Source: Luzula sylvatica | Lineage: Eukaryota > Streptophyta > Magnoliopsida > Poales > Juncaceae | Length of the DNA stretch: 64,000 bases | Assembly: GCA_946800325.1 (NCBI GenBank) | Contig: OX326958.1 | Coordinates: forward strand, 19,614,414-19,678,413 | Direction: 5' to 3' | The notes under the pieces: model-generated | The model's input: only the letters and a program-made list of their open reading frames with translations | Told to the model about the DNA's origin: nothing | Databases searched by the model: none | Part shown: positions 11,885 to 24,154 of the stretch, piece after piece | Position numbering within the stretch: position 1 is the stretch's first letter | Layout of the letters: each line of letters opens with the position of its first letter | Position numbers and translations under genes: made by a program

Positions 11885-12122
11885 ATTTTAATTATCCATA
11901 GTTATTTCAGACAAATAAAAAGATTTAAAATATCATAGAACAATGGAAATCATGCAAGTAAAATACTACCAATAAAAGAAAAAAACTATATAAGTAAACA
12001 TCTCATTTAAATAAACATTACAAAGTACAAAACTACAATTACAACAAGTCGAAAGCAAACATTATTCATTCAATACTACTTATACTCTCCTAATTAATTA
12101 TTAATTAACTAATTATACACTA

Positions 12123-14519
12123 CTAATATTTCTGTTGAAGTACATGACGCAACTGCACTTTCTGGCTCTCCATTCTCGCCTCCATTAACTTGGCCTTCAA
12201 GCTATGTTTATGTTGCATCGCCCCAATCGGGCACTCGATACACCCTCTAAACCCCCTCGATTGCAAATTCATAGAATCCTGCGAACTCATGCTCTGCGGA
12301 GAACAAATCTCCATTTCGTGCAATCCAATTTCGGGCGAATACGTCCCTATCGAACTCCTCGCATTCGAAAACCTTGCATTTGAAGTCCTCGCATTCGATG
12401 TCCTCGCGTTCGAATTCCGCGGATTTGAAATCTCGTCACTCTCCTTCTTATTATCATTGTATTTCATTCGCGCCGATTTCCATAAAAGTCGCGAAATTGC
12501 CGATTCCTTCTTCTTCACTTGCTTATTATTATCGGTCAAATAAATTTGGTTTAATTCTTCGTTCAAAGAAATTTGAATTTCTTCGTGAATTTTTTTATTA
12601 TGATTATTAACCGAAGCTTCGCTTCCTTCGATCGAATTGCTCGAACCGCCTAATCCTTCGCGGCTAATTGTTTCCCAACTACTAATCTCTCCATCGCTAT
12701 CGCTCTCGTTATTTATTAAATTCAAATCTCTGTTTTCGAATAATTTTTTGGGTTTTTCTAGAAATAGTTCCGTGTCGGGACTCGCGATTTGGATCTCCGA
12801 ATCGTAATTATCGAATTTTTCGGGGTTGTTTTTGTAAATCGGTTCGGTTTGTTTGAGCTCTTCGAATATGGTAATTATATCTTCGGATTTATTCGGTGGT
12901 TCGTAATTAAAACCGTTAATAACTTCCTTTTCGTTAATAACCGAATTAACCACGTTTAATAAACCATCACCTTGGAGAAAATTACCCTTTTGCCCCTCGG
13001 TTAAATATTTCTCGAGTTTATTCTTCAGGTTATCTAATTCGGAGAATTTATTTTCGAGGGTAATTTTGGCATCGATGAGTTTCATCTGAACTCGTTCCTC
13101 TCTCCATACTTCGGCCATTTGAAGCATTTTTCTCTCTTCGTCCACTTCTTCTCGAATTTTGAAATGGTCGAGTTTCAAACCCTCGATTTCGATCTTATCC
13201 TCTTCGACTTCTTTCGCCAGCTCATCGCAAATCTCCTCGATTAATTCCCTGTCTTTTCTCTCCTTTTCGAAATCTTGAACCAATTCCTTCATGGATAGTT
13301 TCGTCTCTTTCAACTCGTTCGCAAGTTTCGAATTTAAAATTTCTGATCTTCTTCGAGATTTCTTTTCTTTTTCGAGTTCGGATTGCATGTCGTTTAGGAT
13401 GGATCGAACTTTCTCGTGCTCTCGTTTTCGCCACGCTATTTTTTCCTCGGAGATTTTGTTCAAGAATTGGTCGATTTTTTTCTTGGCATTTTGTTTCTCG
13501 GTTTCGAGTTTGGAGATTTTGGACCGGGCTTGTTCGAGCTCGAATTGGAGGTTCGAAATCATTTCTAATTCGTTTAGGTTTTCGGTTAGGTTTAGTTGGG
13601 ATGCAAGTTTATACGCGTCTAGATTTGATGATATGTTTAGACTTTCTGGGTCCCATTTGGTCGCCTTTTCAGCCGAATCGAGCTGAAAATTAGTAATATT
13701 AAATAAATAATTTGTTAAATGTATAATGCAAGTTTAAAATTCAAATTTACCTTTTTGAAATCGCAGTTTTTAGGGTCTAGAACTGAATTTGGACTTGAAG
13801 TTTCGATTTTTGAAATTTGGTGAAGGTTTGGACCGTTTGGATTGGTTGGTTTAAGTAGCTGCACATGTAAATGTCTTGGAATAGCCTGAAAAGGGAAATA
13901 ATTCAAATAAAAAGGAAATAATTAATGCAACACATTAATTATAGTGTACTTTTATGGTTTAATGAAATTATTATATTGTTAGTATAAAAGAGGCAAAATT
14001 AATGAACTTTCAATTAATTCGAACAAATAAGGATTTGAAAGTTATATTGCGAAATAAACGGGTTTTTTAACGATATTTAACCTAATTTGCTAATTACTGC
14101 GACTAAAAACTACCGATAAACCTCAAATGAAGTAAAAAGTTACAATCTTTTACTTCAAATTTGATATTTCACTTGATTTTTTCAATGTGATATAAATAAA
14201 CTACCTGAATATCCATCTGAGGGCACCTCTCTCTGCCATTGAACCCTCCTCCGCCGGCAGAAACCATCTCCGGCGGACGGATCCGCCACACGGCAGCAGC
14301 GAGTCTCCTCACAGACACATCCTGCGCCGTTTGACCACTTCTCGACTTGTCATTGCTCGATTTTCTCTCGGGTTTTGAGACCCCATCTGGAGGCAAGTTA
14401 ACTGGATCGTCAATGCTCCATCTAAGAAGAGGAGTAGCAGGTCCACTTCTACGACCACCAGCACCGCCTGAAGGCCGACGCCGGTGACGATTTCCGGTAG
14501 CAGCACGCCGGTTGTTCAT
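12123..14519 (-). CDS. Plant coiled-coil protein (At5g41620-like / BRANCHLESS TRICHOME-related), 3 exons
   Basis: Exons on the minus strand 14519-14205, 13885-13751 and 13682-12123, all phase 0 with GT-AG borders, give 669 residues. Exon 1 is basic and carries PATPLLRWSIDDP and VSVRRLAAAVWRIRPPE, hallmarks of the plant family listed as uncharacterised protein At5g41620. From about residue 185 to 390 there is a long, highly charged coiled coil (for example ERKDRELIEEICDELAKEVE). A serine-rich part contains five tandem NAR(T/F/S)S units near residue 585. The C-terminus has RGFRGCIECPIGAMQHKHSL and then a conserved LMEARMESQKVQLRHVL block. Relatives include BRANCHLESS TRICHOME, a cytoskeleton-linked regulator of trichome form; a cytoskeletal or trafficking role is inference. 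Low-GC codon use matches its surroundings. Confidence 0.9.
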
Positions 14520-14780
14520 GTAGTTGTGGTTTAATGCAGTACATTAGTTGCCATTGTTCGATACTTGCTTAAAGAAAAAACCCACAAATATCAGGAAAAA
14601 CTCGGCAAAAATTCAAACACGGAGAGAGAGAGAGAGAAACACGAGAGAACACACACAAAAGACACGCACACTGGTAAGAACACGGATAGAGAGGGGAAGA
14701 AGAGAGAGAGAGGGGAGGAGGGAGAGAGAGACGTTGGAGAAGGGAAAGAGGGGAGTGGGTGCGTCTTTTTGTGGGACATC
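14520..14780 (-). promoter_or_regulatory. GA/CT-rich 5' leader and promoter of the coiled-coil gene
   Basis: Directly upstream of the start codon on the minus strand. 14612-14640 and 14690-14760 are runs of GA (CT on the sense strand), typical of plant 5' UTRs and core promoters. Open frames on both strands here are low-complexity artefacts. Confidence 0.6.
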
Positions 14781-15390
14781 GGTAATGTAATAGGTTAAGA
14801 TTACGGTGTTTGAAGTTACCATTTTACCCCTATGTTAATTTTTTTGTTTAGGAACATGTCCATCAAATCACCCAAAAATATGGGATACTTGCAATTTGAC
14901 CTATTCAAAAACTAAAATGTCATGTTGACCATGATAATGACAAAAGTATGATATAAAACCCCTTTGAAAAATCTAAAATACATATTGACCCTATGAAAAC
15001 CTACAAAATATATACAAATATTAGGGGATGACAGCACAGTAAATTTACTTATTTTTTTGGTGTTTTTATAATTTGAATTTGGAAAGTATTTTGCAGTGCA
15101 TTTTTCTCTGGACTCGTATTATTTTTAATTAGCGTGGCTTGTAAATACATGTGTTTTTTTTTGCATTTCAAACGATAATAAAATATCTTGATAGAATATG
15201 ATTTCAAACCTGTAACCTCGAATTAGTAGGATGTGGATCGACTATAGTCTCGATTTTATCCAATTATTACTAACACTGTTCAAATGTAGCGACTATTTTT
15301 AATTACATAATGTGTTGCTGATAACTCTAATATTTTATAACACGTGTCATGATTTTTCAATATCTTTAAAAATAAGTATAGATAATTAAA

Positions 15391-15868
15391 GAAAAAAATA
15401 TATTTTTATTTCCTAAATTATTGTCAAATGTTTAATGTGTCTCCTAAACTTTAATTTTGTTCTATCAATCCTTCGAGCTGTCAATTTAATTCAATTAGCC
15501 CCCTTCATCTGTTAAGTGATGATTGTACAATTAACTGATGACGTGACATTAACACCATGTCGTAAAAAATATTATTTTCATTACCATTTCAAACAATTTG
15601 GATCCAAATCTAATAACATTTAAACTAAAAATAAATTATTAAAATATTAAAACAACCCAAACTCACAGAATATGATTTGGCGATAAAAAAATTTATGACA
15701 TGATATCAAAGCCACGTCATCAGTTAACTGTACAATCATCACTTAACAGATGAATGAAGTTAATTGAATAAAATTGACAGTTCATGGAGTTGATTGAACA
15801 AAATTAAAGTTTATGAGGACACATTGAACATTTGACAATAATTTAGGGGCTAAAAGTGAATTTTTTTC
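15391..15868. mobile_element. Foldback MITE with arms of about 150 bp
   Basis: The left arm (15391-15555) and right arm (15710-15868) are inverted copies. Landmarks are TTATTGTCAAATGTTTAATG versus CATTGAACATTTGACAATAA, and CATCTGTTAAGTGATGATTG versus CAATCATCACTTAACAGATG. The spacer is about 150 bp. Non-coding. Long arms suggest a Mutator-type or foldback element; I could not define the target duplication. Confidence 0.8.
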
Positions 15869-16129
15869 ATAATGAAATTATTGATTTGGTATTTAATTTA
15901 TCAAATTTGTTATACATAAAATTTATTAATTAATTTTTTTATAATTTCTAAGAAAATAAATATTATATTTTATTTTTATAGGTTAAATATGATAATTTTG
16001 TTTTTTATATGACCAAACATGTAAATGCCCAAACTCTTATTATAATCAGATCATTTTGTCAAAAATAACAACACCACACCTACAAAAAATATTAATTAAC
16101 CTTAAAACGATAAAACAATAATTTTTATT

Positions 16130-16460
16130 TCCTAAAATACCCCTGTAACCACGTTCAGATCGGTGGGGGCATAATCGGCATACCAAAAAATACAGAAGAT
16201 TACCAGATCCCTCCCCCAAAACAGCAACCATCGAGTATTTAATGCGGATCGTAGTACGTGTCAGTAATATAGAAGTCGATCTTGCTGTACGTGTAATTCG
16301 GAAGAGAGGAGATTTGAAGTATTGCCTCGGATACGGGGAGAAAGGCATCCAAGGTACAGTGCACGAGGGATATCTGCAAATGGGCCCTGATCGTGCCACG
16401 TCAGCGATACAATATACACTGGTCTTGGACGACAAATCTTGGCCATTAATTTACTAGATC
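16130..16460. other. Higher-GC island, unidentified
   Basis: In an AT-rich landscape this stretch has balanced composition, and frames stay open on both strands (16242-16457 plus, 16435-16046 minus). Neither translation is recognised. It contains ACGTGTCAG and CCACGTCAGC (ACGT-core elements). It could be an undetected exon, a regulatory region or a repeat fragment. I make no functional claim. Confidence 0.35.
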
Positions 16461-17026
16461 TGAACATGGGCCGTGTAATTTAATAGATTCGTCTCCGTTT
16501 ATTGAATCTATGGATGTTTCCGTTGCTGTTCTTTCACTCTCTTTTTCCTATTCTTTTTGTTATAATTTATGATAATGATTACATAATCATTTATTTTTTG
16601 TTTTTTCAATAAATAGAATTAAATGTTTTATTGAAATTAACAAAAATAGTTTCCGAATACAATTAATTATTATAAATTTGATTTAGCAGAATCTTGGATA
16701 TAATATTTTGTGATTTTTTATTGTGCTTCGATAATGATCTGAATAGGAGAAGCATGTACGCATCATTAACGTCACGTCGTATCGGTACAAAATGTACGTT
16801 GATGTTTCAGTAATTTTTTATTTTATGCCTTACAAAGAAAATTGTTCATTATTGCTCTAATATCTACCATGACAAAAAAAAAACATCAGGATAATCTAAA
16901 AAATAAATATCAAATCGCTACAAACATTGTAATATCCGCCAGTTTTTTTTCTTGTCTTATTGTTCGTGCAGTATTATGTTGTCGAGATTTTGTAAAAATA
17001 TATTGTTATTTATTTCGAAATAAATT

Positions 17027-17513
17027 TTGATAGATACTTTACTTATCACGCCTAAAAAGGTTAAGAAAAAAAAATGTTAACTGATTTGTGGTCTAATAAG
17101 GTTCAAATTATGTAGCTTTATTTACTTTAGGTATTGATATATCTAATTATCAAATTAGAACTTCGAATTTAAAATTTAAAATAATACTTTTTTTTTACTT
17201 TTACGTAATTTTAATATTTAATTTTAAATATTTTATTTCGACACACTACATACATAAATTGAATTATATAGTTTTAACAAACTTCGTATCCAAATATTTT
17301 ACTATGTAAAATATCACAATAAAATAACAAAAATGAATTACATAAATTGAATTATAAATTTTTAACAAACTTCGTATCCAGATATTTTACGATGTAAAAT
17401 ATCACAATAAAATAAAATAAAACGAATTTCGATAAATACTTTGCTTATCATACCTCGCAAAATTTAAGAGAAGTATAATTTTAACCGATTTACGGTCCTA
17501 ATAACGTTCAAAT
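17027..17513. repeat. Nested direct repeats
   Basis: 17027-17110 recurs, diverged, at 17427-17513 (GATA.ATACTTT.CTTATCA..CCT, later ACTGATTT.. and GTTCAAATT). Between them an 88-bp unit containing AACAAACTTCGTATCCA.ATA is present twice (the CTTCGTATCC core at 17282 and 17370). Adjacent DNA at about 17553-17568 reads GAACCAAACGGCCCCT, the same terminal sequence as the Harbinger-like MITE ending at 50890. Transposon debris, no gene. Confidence 0.6.
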
Positions 17514-18589
17514 TGTTTTTATTTCAAAATGAATTAAAAAAAAAAACACGAACCAAACGGCCCCTTAGAAAACTATAATTTTAATTTATTTATGATTCTG
17601 GTAATGATCGAATTTTTTTAAAATTTTTTTCCTCTTTATTCATTGAAAGTATTGATGTTTTTGATTATCGAGTCAAATTTTAAAAATTTTGAATTCAAAT
17701 TCGTAAATTATATTTTTCTACTTTTACGTAATTTTTAATATTTTAGTTCAATCTACTGATCTATTTTATGAACTTAGTTTTCAATTATATGTTGCTACGT
17801 AATAAATTACGATAAGATTTAAATAATTTTATTTAAAAGAACCAGTCCATAATATCTTATCGACATTATAAACTCAACAATTTCTTATCATTGTGATATT
17901 TTTTAAAAACAATAAATCATATACTTCGAGTTATTAACTAACGAATAAATTAATTTTACATTTAGCATGTGAAAACATAGACAATTTAGTTTATGAGAAT
18001 AGACCCTAAGCACTGGACTTCTACAGTGTTTTACTAATGGAGAAGAGAACTGCAATGAGATAACTATTAACTACGAACTTTAATTTAATCGATGATTACA
18101 ATAACTTTCGCTTTCTTTAGTCCACTAAACTCCATTACCCTTTGGCCAAAGTAAAATAAACTTACTTACTTTGGTAAAAACATATAATTAATGACGCTCG
18201 TGACTATGTGTTGATTTTCTATATACATCGATGATCATATATCATGTGGTTGGTCATTTGACATAGAATAAAATGTCACCTACTATTTTACCAAAAAAAA
18301 AATAATTGTTATTAATGTTAAACAACAAATAAAAAAATAAATTGCTTTAAAAATATGATTTAACAAATAAGTTTTTGTTTTCACACATGTTCAAATTTCG
18401 ATATCGATAGACGGTATTAAATAACAAATTAGATTATTACTAACAATTTATGTCATCGAAGATATAGAGAAAAAAATTGCGACAATTTCTTTTATATATT
18501 TCCGACGTACATTTATTACTCATGTAAAATATCACACAAATAAATTAGTTTTCATACAATTGATAATATCTCAAATACAATTATATATA

Positions 18590-18780
18590 TGACATACTTA
18601 AATAAGTAACAAAGACTTGGTACTTAATATTTTTTAACCATTAAATTTGCATTTAACTTTGTGCATTTAATGGTGTGTACAAAATATCATGATCATGATA
18701 AAGCACAAATCTCAATACAAATTCAATGGTTAAAAATCATTAAGTACCAAATCTTTAGTACTTAATTAAGTAATTTAGCA
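18590..18780. mobile_element. Diverged relative of the 3010-3218 palindromic MITE
   Basis: Shares with the first copy the sequence around TTGGTACTTAAT, GCATTTAA.TTTGTG.ATTTAATG, CACAAATCTCAATACAAATT and ATTAAGTACCAAA, in the same hairpin order. It is also followed by a TA tract (18781-18806). The ends are more degraded than in the 3010 copy. Confidence 0.7.
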
Positions 18781-18806
18781 TATATATATATATATATATA
18801 TATATT

Positions 18807-20217
18807 AAATGTTATTTGTTGCATATAAAAACCAAGAAACACGATATCAATGTTATTTTTTCTATTCGTACATAATATATACACAATGCCGGCCTTATGA
18901 AGTGTATAATAAATTATATAAAAATGGACAATATACATACAAAATTATATGTAATTAATACACGAACAAAATATGATGTGCATTTAGGAGTTCTTGAAAA
19001 ATACACGTATATACAGTTTAGACGAACGTAAAGAGACACAAATGGAAGACGGAGTTTATGCGGCAATTAACTGACGGTATAAATCATTTATTTTCATTTA
19101 TATTAAAGTAATTTCACTATTTATCTAATTTATAATAGACATAAATATAAAATTGAAATGACCAGCATTGATTTCTATATTTATAAAATTACGTCAAATG
19201 TTTATGTAATATAATCATAATCAAAATAATTAGATATAATAAATTATAAATCTTTGAAAGTATCACATTAACAATTTTATTAATATTTTGAACTGGATCC
19301 AAATTATTTGAAGAAATTTATATCCATTACCTTAATATAATTAAAATTAGTGACGAGGTCAAAATTTATTTAAAAAATAATTAATAATAATTTGTACAAA
19401 ATTTTTATTTTAAAATTATACAAATATTATTTTGTGTGTAACCATAGTTTCGCGTTTCGTTGGCCCTCTATTGATGTCGTCCCTCGATTATGTCCCTAAT
19501 TAAAATTGTAACTCGTTACACAAAGTCCATTAGAGGATACAAGACATCTGTAAATCACACTATTTTGACGTGGCAAATTCTTGGAGGCCATGTTGGCAAT
19601 GATGAAAAATTAAAGAAGTATACACTTGGAATTAATTGCAATGCAGTGATCCAATGCACCTCTCATAATAAAGTATCCAAAGCATATCTAATAATGAAAA
19701 AACTCAATTAATACAAAATGCCTGGTAGATAGAACACAATCATTATATTGATAATAATTCAAGTTTTAATTTTCTCAAAACTCCATAAATTCGTTCAAAA
19801 TTAAATACAAGACCGAGACTCGGTTAAGTTGACGACAAAATGAATATCATATCATTACAAATTATAAGTTATGAATTTAATTAATATTTGTTATCATCAA
19901 AATGAAAGCATGAACCAAAAAAAAAATCTTGTTTGTGTTGAAAAAAACACTTCAATAATGAACGAGATAACTATAAGACCCAATGAAGGGGACATTGGGG
20001 AATGGACATGGTGTCGTTGGTCGCAAGCCAAAACTCGTGCCTTAGATTCTCTCTTTTTGGGTTAAACTCATTAGGCCTTCTTTGGATGCATTAGTTTTTT
20101 AAATGACATTGTAGCGTAACTGTGTAATCTTTAAACATTGCATGCATGCAAATAGGAGCTATGAATTGTTTAAAAAACAAAATTTGATGAAAAAAATCCT
20201 TCGTCCATTGATATTAA
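18807..20217. other. Intergenic, no gene supported
   Basis: AT-rich. Small frames at 19490-19711 and 19871-20065 have no recognisable motifs and no supporting context. The DNA around 19440-19700 is slightly less AT-rich. I see nothing else to annotate. Confidence 0.4.
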
Positions 20218-20250
20218 TTAGCATTTTACCCGCACAATTGCGCGGGACAT
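20218..20250 (-). mobile_element. Helitron-type 3' terminus (minus strand)
   Basis: Read on the minus strand: CCCGCGCAATTGTGCGGG (a hairpin with CCCGC/GCGGG arms), then TAAAATG, then CTAA, then host T. This is the canonical Helitron 3' end. The element body therefore extends to higher coordinates and could contain the chimeric exon relics at 21190-22180. The 5' TC end was not located. Confidence 0.75.
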
Positions 20251-20844
20251 ATTTTGTTTCTTTACTGTGGTTTTTAATGAATCTGTTTTTTTTGTATGTT
20301 TTTTAATTTTAGTTTTCATAATTTTTGTAGTTGTTGTCATTAGTTTGATTTTCATGAGGATATTGTAACTTGTGAGTTATGTGTATTGCTGTATTATTGT
20401 TTTCTTGCGATTTATGTGTATTGTTGTATTATTATTTTCTTCCGAATTATGTGTATTGTTGTATTATTGTTATCTTCCGAACTCGATATGTTGATGAACA
20501 ACTCGTATCATTTGTGTACATGAACAAAGAGTATGAAAATTGTTATGATCTAGAATACTACATATTTTAACTTGCATGACAGACATTGTTCCGTCTTACA
20601 AAATGTTGTGTAAGTTTGACAAAAGGCTAGTTCTATTTCTGCATAAACATGAATTATAATAATTCGATGTTAATATTACTAATTTTGTAGTCAATTATAG
20701 AGGGACCAATACAATATACTCTTCGGAGGGAGACTTCAGATTAAATTGTTTGGCAAAAGGCCAGTTCTATTTCTGAATAAATCAAATGAACCAAAATTTA
20801 ATTACTCGAAAATTACAACTCATTTATTTATTATTAATGCATTT

Positions 20845-20942
20845 GGTTTCGACAGGGACCTTTTTGCAATTAAAGGAAAATGAAGGGGCCTTTTGCAATT
20901 TAAGGAAAATAAAGGGGTCTTTTTGCAATTTAAGGAAACTTT
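20845..20942. repeat. Three-unit short tandem repeat
   Basis: The unit GG(G/A)(A/G)CCTTTTTGCAATTTAAGGAAAATGAAG-like repeats three times with a period of about 30 bp, each copy differing by a few bases. No other feature is seen between it and the relic exons starting at 21190. Confidence 0.65.
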
Positions 20943-21189
20943 GATTAGTGATTACCCTGGTTTTGAATATGTGGCGCCCCCAAGCTGCACTGTTCATTTT
21001 GAAAGAACATAATAAAAAAACCTGAAAATGAATAAAATGTCACATATACCCCTCAATTACATCAAATTTCCAAAATGTCCCTGAAAATGTGAAAAATGTA
21101 ATATATACCCCTCAATTTCATAAAATTATGGAGAACCAGATTTTACAAAATTATTCGCTGCATTTATACCTAATCGCAAAAGCAGTGGT

Positions 21190-21833
21190 ATGTACCTTCA
21201 TCTTCTAGCAAGGAATCTTGTTCCATGTGCAATACGATCGAAACTAAAACCCAAATCTGAAAAATTAAAAATTAACCACGACAGGATTTGTTGCCGCAAT
21301 TGTAATTTGTAACGACGTACCAATTCGGTAGTTTCAAGTATGTTGTCACGATGGCCTGTAGAACTTATAACTCGACAAAACACGTCTAATTCTTTAAATG
21401 CATCAGCCTCCACCAACACATCATTTTTCCAGCCTCGGAAGAAAATGCACCTAAACCGAAATAATAATAATAAATAAATAGATCCTCATTCACAACAAAC
21501 TATTAATTATTAAATTTAGATATACCTACTCAATGAGAATGCCTCGTTCACAACAAATAAATAGGATCCTGCTTTTGCCGGTACCCAACCCATGCCACCA
21601 ACCATGAGAAGGACAGTGATGCGGTCTTTGCGAGCCACCGGGACTATCACGTCAGTGCAATCTTGGAGTATTATTGTGAACATTCTCATTACTTTGAACT
21701 CCAAGATAAATGGATAATAAATAAAATACAATCTAAAAAAAGATAGAAGAGTAAATAGAAGACTTACAACACGGTCAAGTATTGGAGATCTCCAATGCTT
21801 GTAGATAAAGTGCCTATGAATCCCAGAGCTCAA
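21190..21833 (-). pseudogene. Exon-like fragments of unknown origin (minus strand)
   Basis: Two or three exon-like open stretches with plausible splice borders. One (about 21833-21770) reads through SGIHRHFIYKHWRSPILDRV. One (about 21688-21530) contains DCTDVIVPVARKDRITVLLM and VGGMGWVPAKAGSYLF. One (about 21452-21320) contains ADAFKELDVFCRVISSTGHR. I do not recognise the protein. Introns are AT-rich and about 80 bp, typical of plant genes. They lie downstream, in the same orientation, of the SUMO-E2-like piece, but the combination does not resemble one known gene. This suggests fragments captured by a transposon. Confidence 0.45.
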
Positions 21834-21866
21834 TATTATAAAAAAATTATGTAAATTTTATATAAA

Positions 21867-22176
21867 TTACATGATGATGAATTTAATACAAACTGAAAAT
21901 ACAAATTGAAAACACATCATCGCATTCCTAGTATACTGATCTCTCGCACTTTCCTCCATCGCTTCTGGAACATCGGGACGGTATTTTGTTCTAAGGTCCT
22001 CCAATTTCGGCTCGTTCACGAATTGGTACCCCATGCATGAGAGGTCGAGTAAATCTAGTATTCGGACTAATGTCTGCTTTACTGTTATCGCACGTCTCCA
22101 ACCTTCGAAATGGAAAAAATATAACAATTAATCGTGAAAAATAATAAGTAAAAAACTGATTGATTGAACTTACACC
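21867..22176 (-). pseudogene. SUMO-conjugating enzyme (SCE1/UBC9)-like exon relic
   Basis: On the minus strand, an exon end coding SILYEDG (interrupted by the solo LTR) is followed by a 73-bp intron (22175-22103) and an exon starting at 22102 that reads WRRAITVKQTLVRILDLLD. SUMO E2 enzymes carry a very similar ILNED.GWRPAITVKQ block followed by ILVGIQDLLD, and as I recall the intron is at the same place. The block follows the active-site cysteine segment, which is not present here. After DLLD the sequence diverges (MGYQFVNEPKLEDL) and does not match the normal E2 C-terminus. A stop lies upstream in frame within a run of eight A (minus strand). So this is a relic or captured fragment, not a working enzyme. 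Confidence 0.5.
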
Positions 22177-22183
22177 GTCTTCG

Positions 22184-23569
22184 TGTTGATCCAAATATCC
22201 TAAAGTTTGATTATATTAAAACACTATCAATACTAACGGTTTTAGTTAATACCAACTTGTAGGAGAAGTAGGTACAACGGACTAATGATGATTAAAAGAG
22301 ACGATTGAAGAATTCAAGACGAAGATCATCCGTCAAAGGAAAGGTGTCAAGACATTGAAGAATTCAAGACGTCGAAACCTTCCGTGAGTTGGGATCATCA
22401 AAATAAGCCCTAGGTATTCCAAAGAACATCTCATACTTATCAAGATCAAAAGATAAATTCGAAACACGATGAAATGGAAAATGGAAAATCACCATACCAG
22501 ATTATGGTTCGTTCGAACTAACAACACAGTTCGTTCGAACGAACCAAGACCTGGTATTGTGAGAAAATAGACAACACTAGACACAATTAATATTCGTTCG
22601 AACGAACGAATATGTTCGTTCGAACGAACATTCATGGTTCGTTTCAACTCATGGAACGAACTCCAAATCACTCCAAGTTCGTTTGAACGAACCAAGATCT
22701 GGTGTTGTAAGAAAATACACCAAAACTAGACACAATTAATATTCGTTCGAACGAACCTATTTGTTCGTTCGAACGAACCTTCATGGTTCGTTCCAAGATT
22801 CATAGAACGAACTATGAACTAATCCATGTCCGTTCGAATGAACCTATGGGTCCGTTCGAACGAACCCATCGTGTTTATGAATATTTCATTTGAAATGGCT
22901 AGTTCAAATTGCAGTTAGTTCGAACGAACCTAACAGTTCGTTCGAACGAACTATGTAATTTTTACACAGTTTGAGTGAGTTCTATGAGTTATATAAATAG
23001 AACCATTCATACCTTTCTCTCTCCAATCTTTTACAAAAATTCATTCAACATCCAAAAGAGAGAAAGACTTCAAGCCGTGATTCCTTAATCTCTTGATAGT
23101 GTGATTCAACCCTCTAGATCCAAGATCTATCTTCGAATATTCTCTTCTATACGATTCCCAACTCACGTGACCGATCACGTTGTAGTTCGTATTAGAAACG
23201 TGTAATATGCTAGCTCTAAGATTGTAAAGCCCGCTATAGATCGATAGAAAACGTGTAAATCGATCTAGGCAAACCTTGTACGAGTGAGTTGGAATTCAAT
23301 CGAAAGTCCAAAACGGCACAAGGCATTCCCGGAGACGTAGGTACTTGCAACTAATCGAATCGGTCGATTAAGCAAGTAAATGGTGAGTTAAATCTACATA
23401 GCAACCACCTACCGAACTCCGTAATAAACATCGTGTGTTCAAGTGTTCGGTATTTTCTACTTTATTCAAATTACATTAATTAGCTTCCGCATTTGGAATT
23501 TGCATACCTAGTCGAAAATTGCCCACTAGGTTACCTATTCACCCCCTTCTAGGTTAGAATTAACCAACA
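22184..23569. mobile_element. Solo LTR, 1386 bp, with 5-bp target duplication
   Basis: Begins TGTTGATCC and ends AACCAACA, so TG...CA with a short inverted TGTTG/CAACA. It is flanked by CTTCG at 22179-22183 and CTTCG at 23570-23574, a perfect 5-bp target-site duplication. No internal retrotransposon coding is present, so this is a solo LTR left by recombination between two LTRs. It contains a cluster of TTCGTTCGAACGAA palindromes (22499-22945), a possible TATA box with downstream leader near 22993-23000 (TATATAAATAG), and near the end the CACCCCCTTCTAGGTTA block I associate with plant LTR termini. The insertion splits the SUMO-E2-like relic exon. Confidence 0.9.
22495..22950. repeat. Clustered TTCGTTCGAACGAA palindromes inside the LTR
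   Basis: At least eight near-perfect copies of the palindrome GTTCGTTCGAACGAAC or half-sites. They are embedded in a repeat of about 146 bp: the block GAACCAAGA.CTGGT.TTGT.AGAAAATA...ACACAATTAATATTCG occurs at about 22542 and 22688. They lie in the probable U3 part upstream of the TATA-like site, where LTR enhancer repeats usually lie. Confidence 0.85.
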
Positions 23570-23770
23570 CTTCGTAGAGGATGGATTTTTTTTAATTGAA
23601 CTCGACGATCAAATTTCCAGAACAGAACATGAACGTTCCAGTTTCACCCAAATACCAAGTACTTCGAAGTAATTTTAAGGTTCTGAAACACTCAATTTAG
23701 CCATATCAGCGAAGAATAAGAATTTTTCTAGAAGGAATCAAGGTATTCAGAAGAATCGAAGGCTTAGAAC

Positions 23771-23995
23771 CTACTTCGAGCAAAATCTGGTGCATACTGA
23801 GGCGTCGGAAGCACACTCACAGCCCTTGGACGCCCAAAAATTGCCTTCTTCCTCTCTCTCGCTAAACTTCGGTCTGGTAGCTGTCTTCCCCATTCTTCGC
23901 CTGAACCATGGCTTCCAAAGGCTGAAAAGACCAAATCCAAAAATCAAAATAAATACCAGATAAGCAAGGAAAAAAGCCAACAAAGATTCATGCAC
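23771..23995 (-). other. Open frame with a hydrophobic N-terminus, 74 aa, unsupported
   Basis: The minus-strand frame begins MHESLLAFFLAYLVFILIF, a possible signal anchor, then a basic stretch WKPWFRRRMGK. No family is recognised and the C-terminus is odd. It may be the first exon of the relic further left on the minus strand, or chance. Low confidence. Confidence 0.25.
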
Positions 23996-24154
23996 GATGA
24001 TCTTCGACGTCAGACTTTCTCATCGCGTGGCCGGCGTACGGAGAGAGGCAAAATCGTCATGCCGCTAGAGCGTGAGAGAGTTAGGGTTTCAGAAATGGGA
24101 AGAAAGAGAGAAGGGAGTATATGGGTGAGTTTTTTTTTTAATAGACATGACACA

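Noticed and set aside
14548..14822. Several Arg/Glu- or Leu/Ser-rich frames near 14.6 kb
   Set aside because: They come from GA/CT-rich 5' leader sequence of the coiled-coil gene.
17553..17568. A complete Harbinger MITE at 17.5 kb
   Set aside because: Only one terminus-like sequence was found; no matching left end was located nearby.
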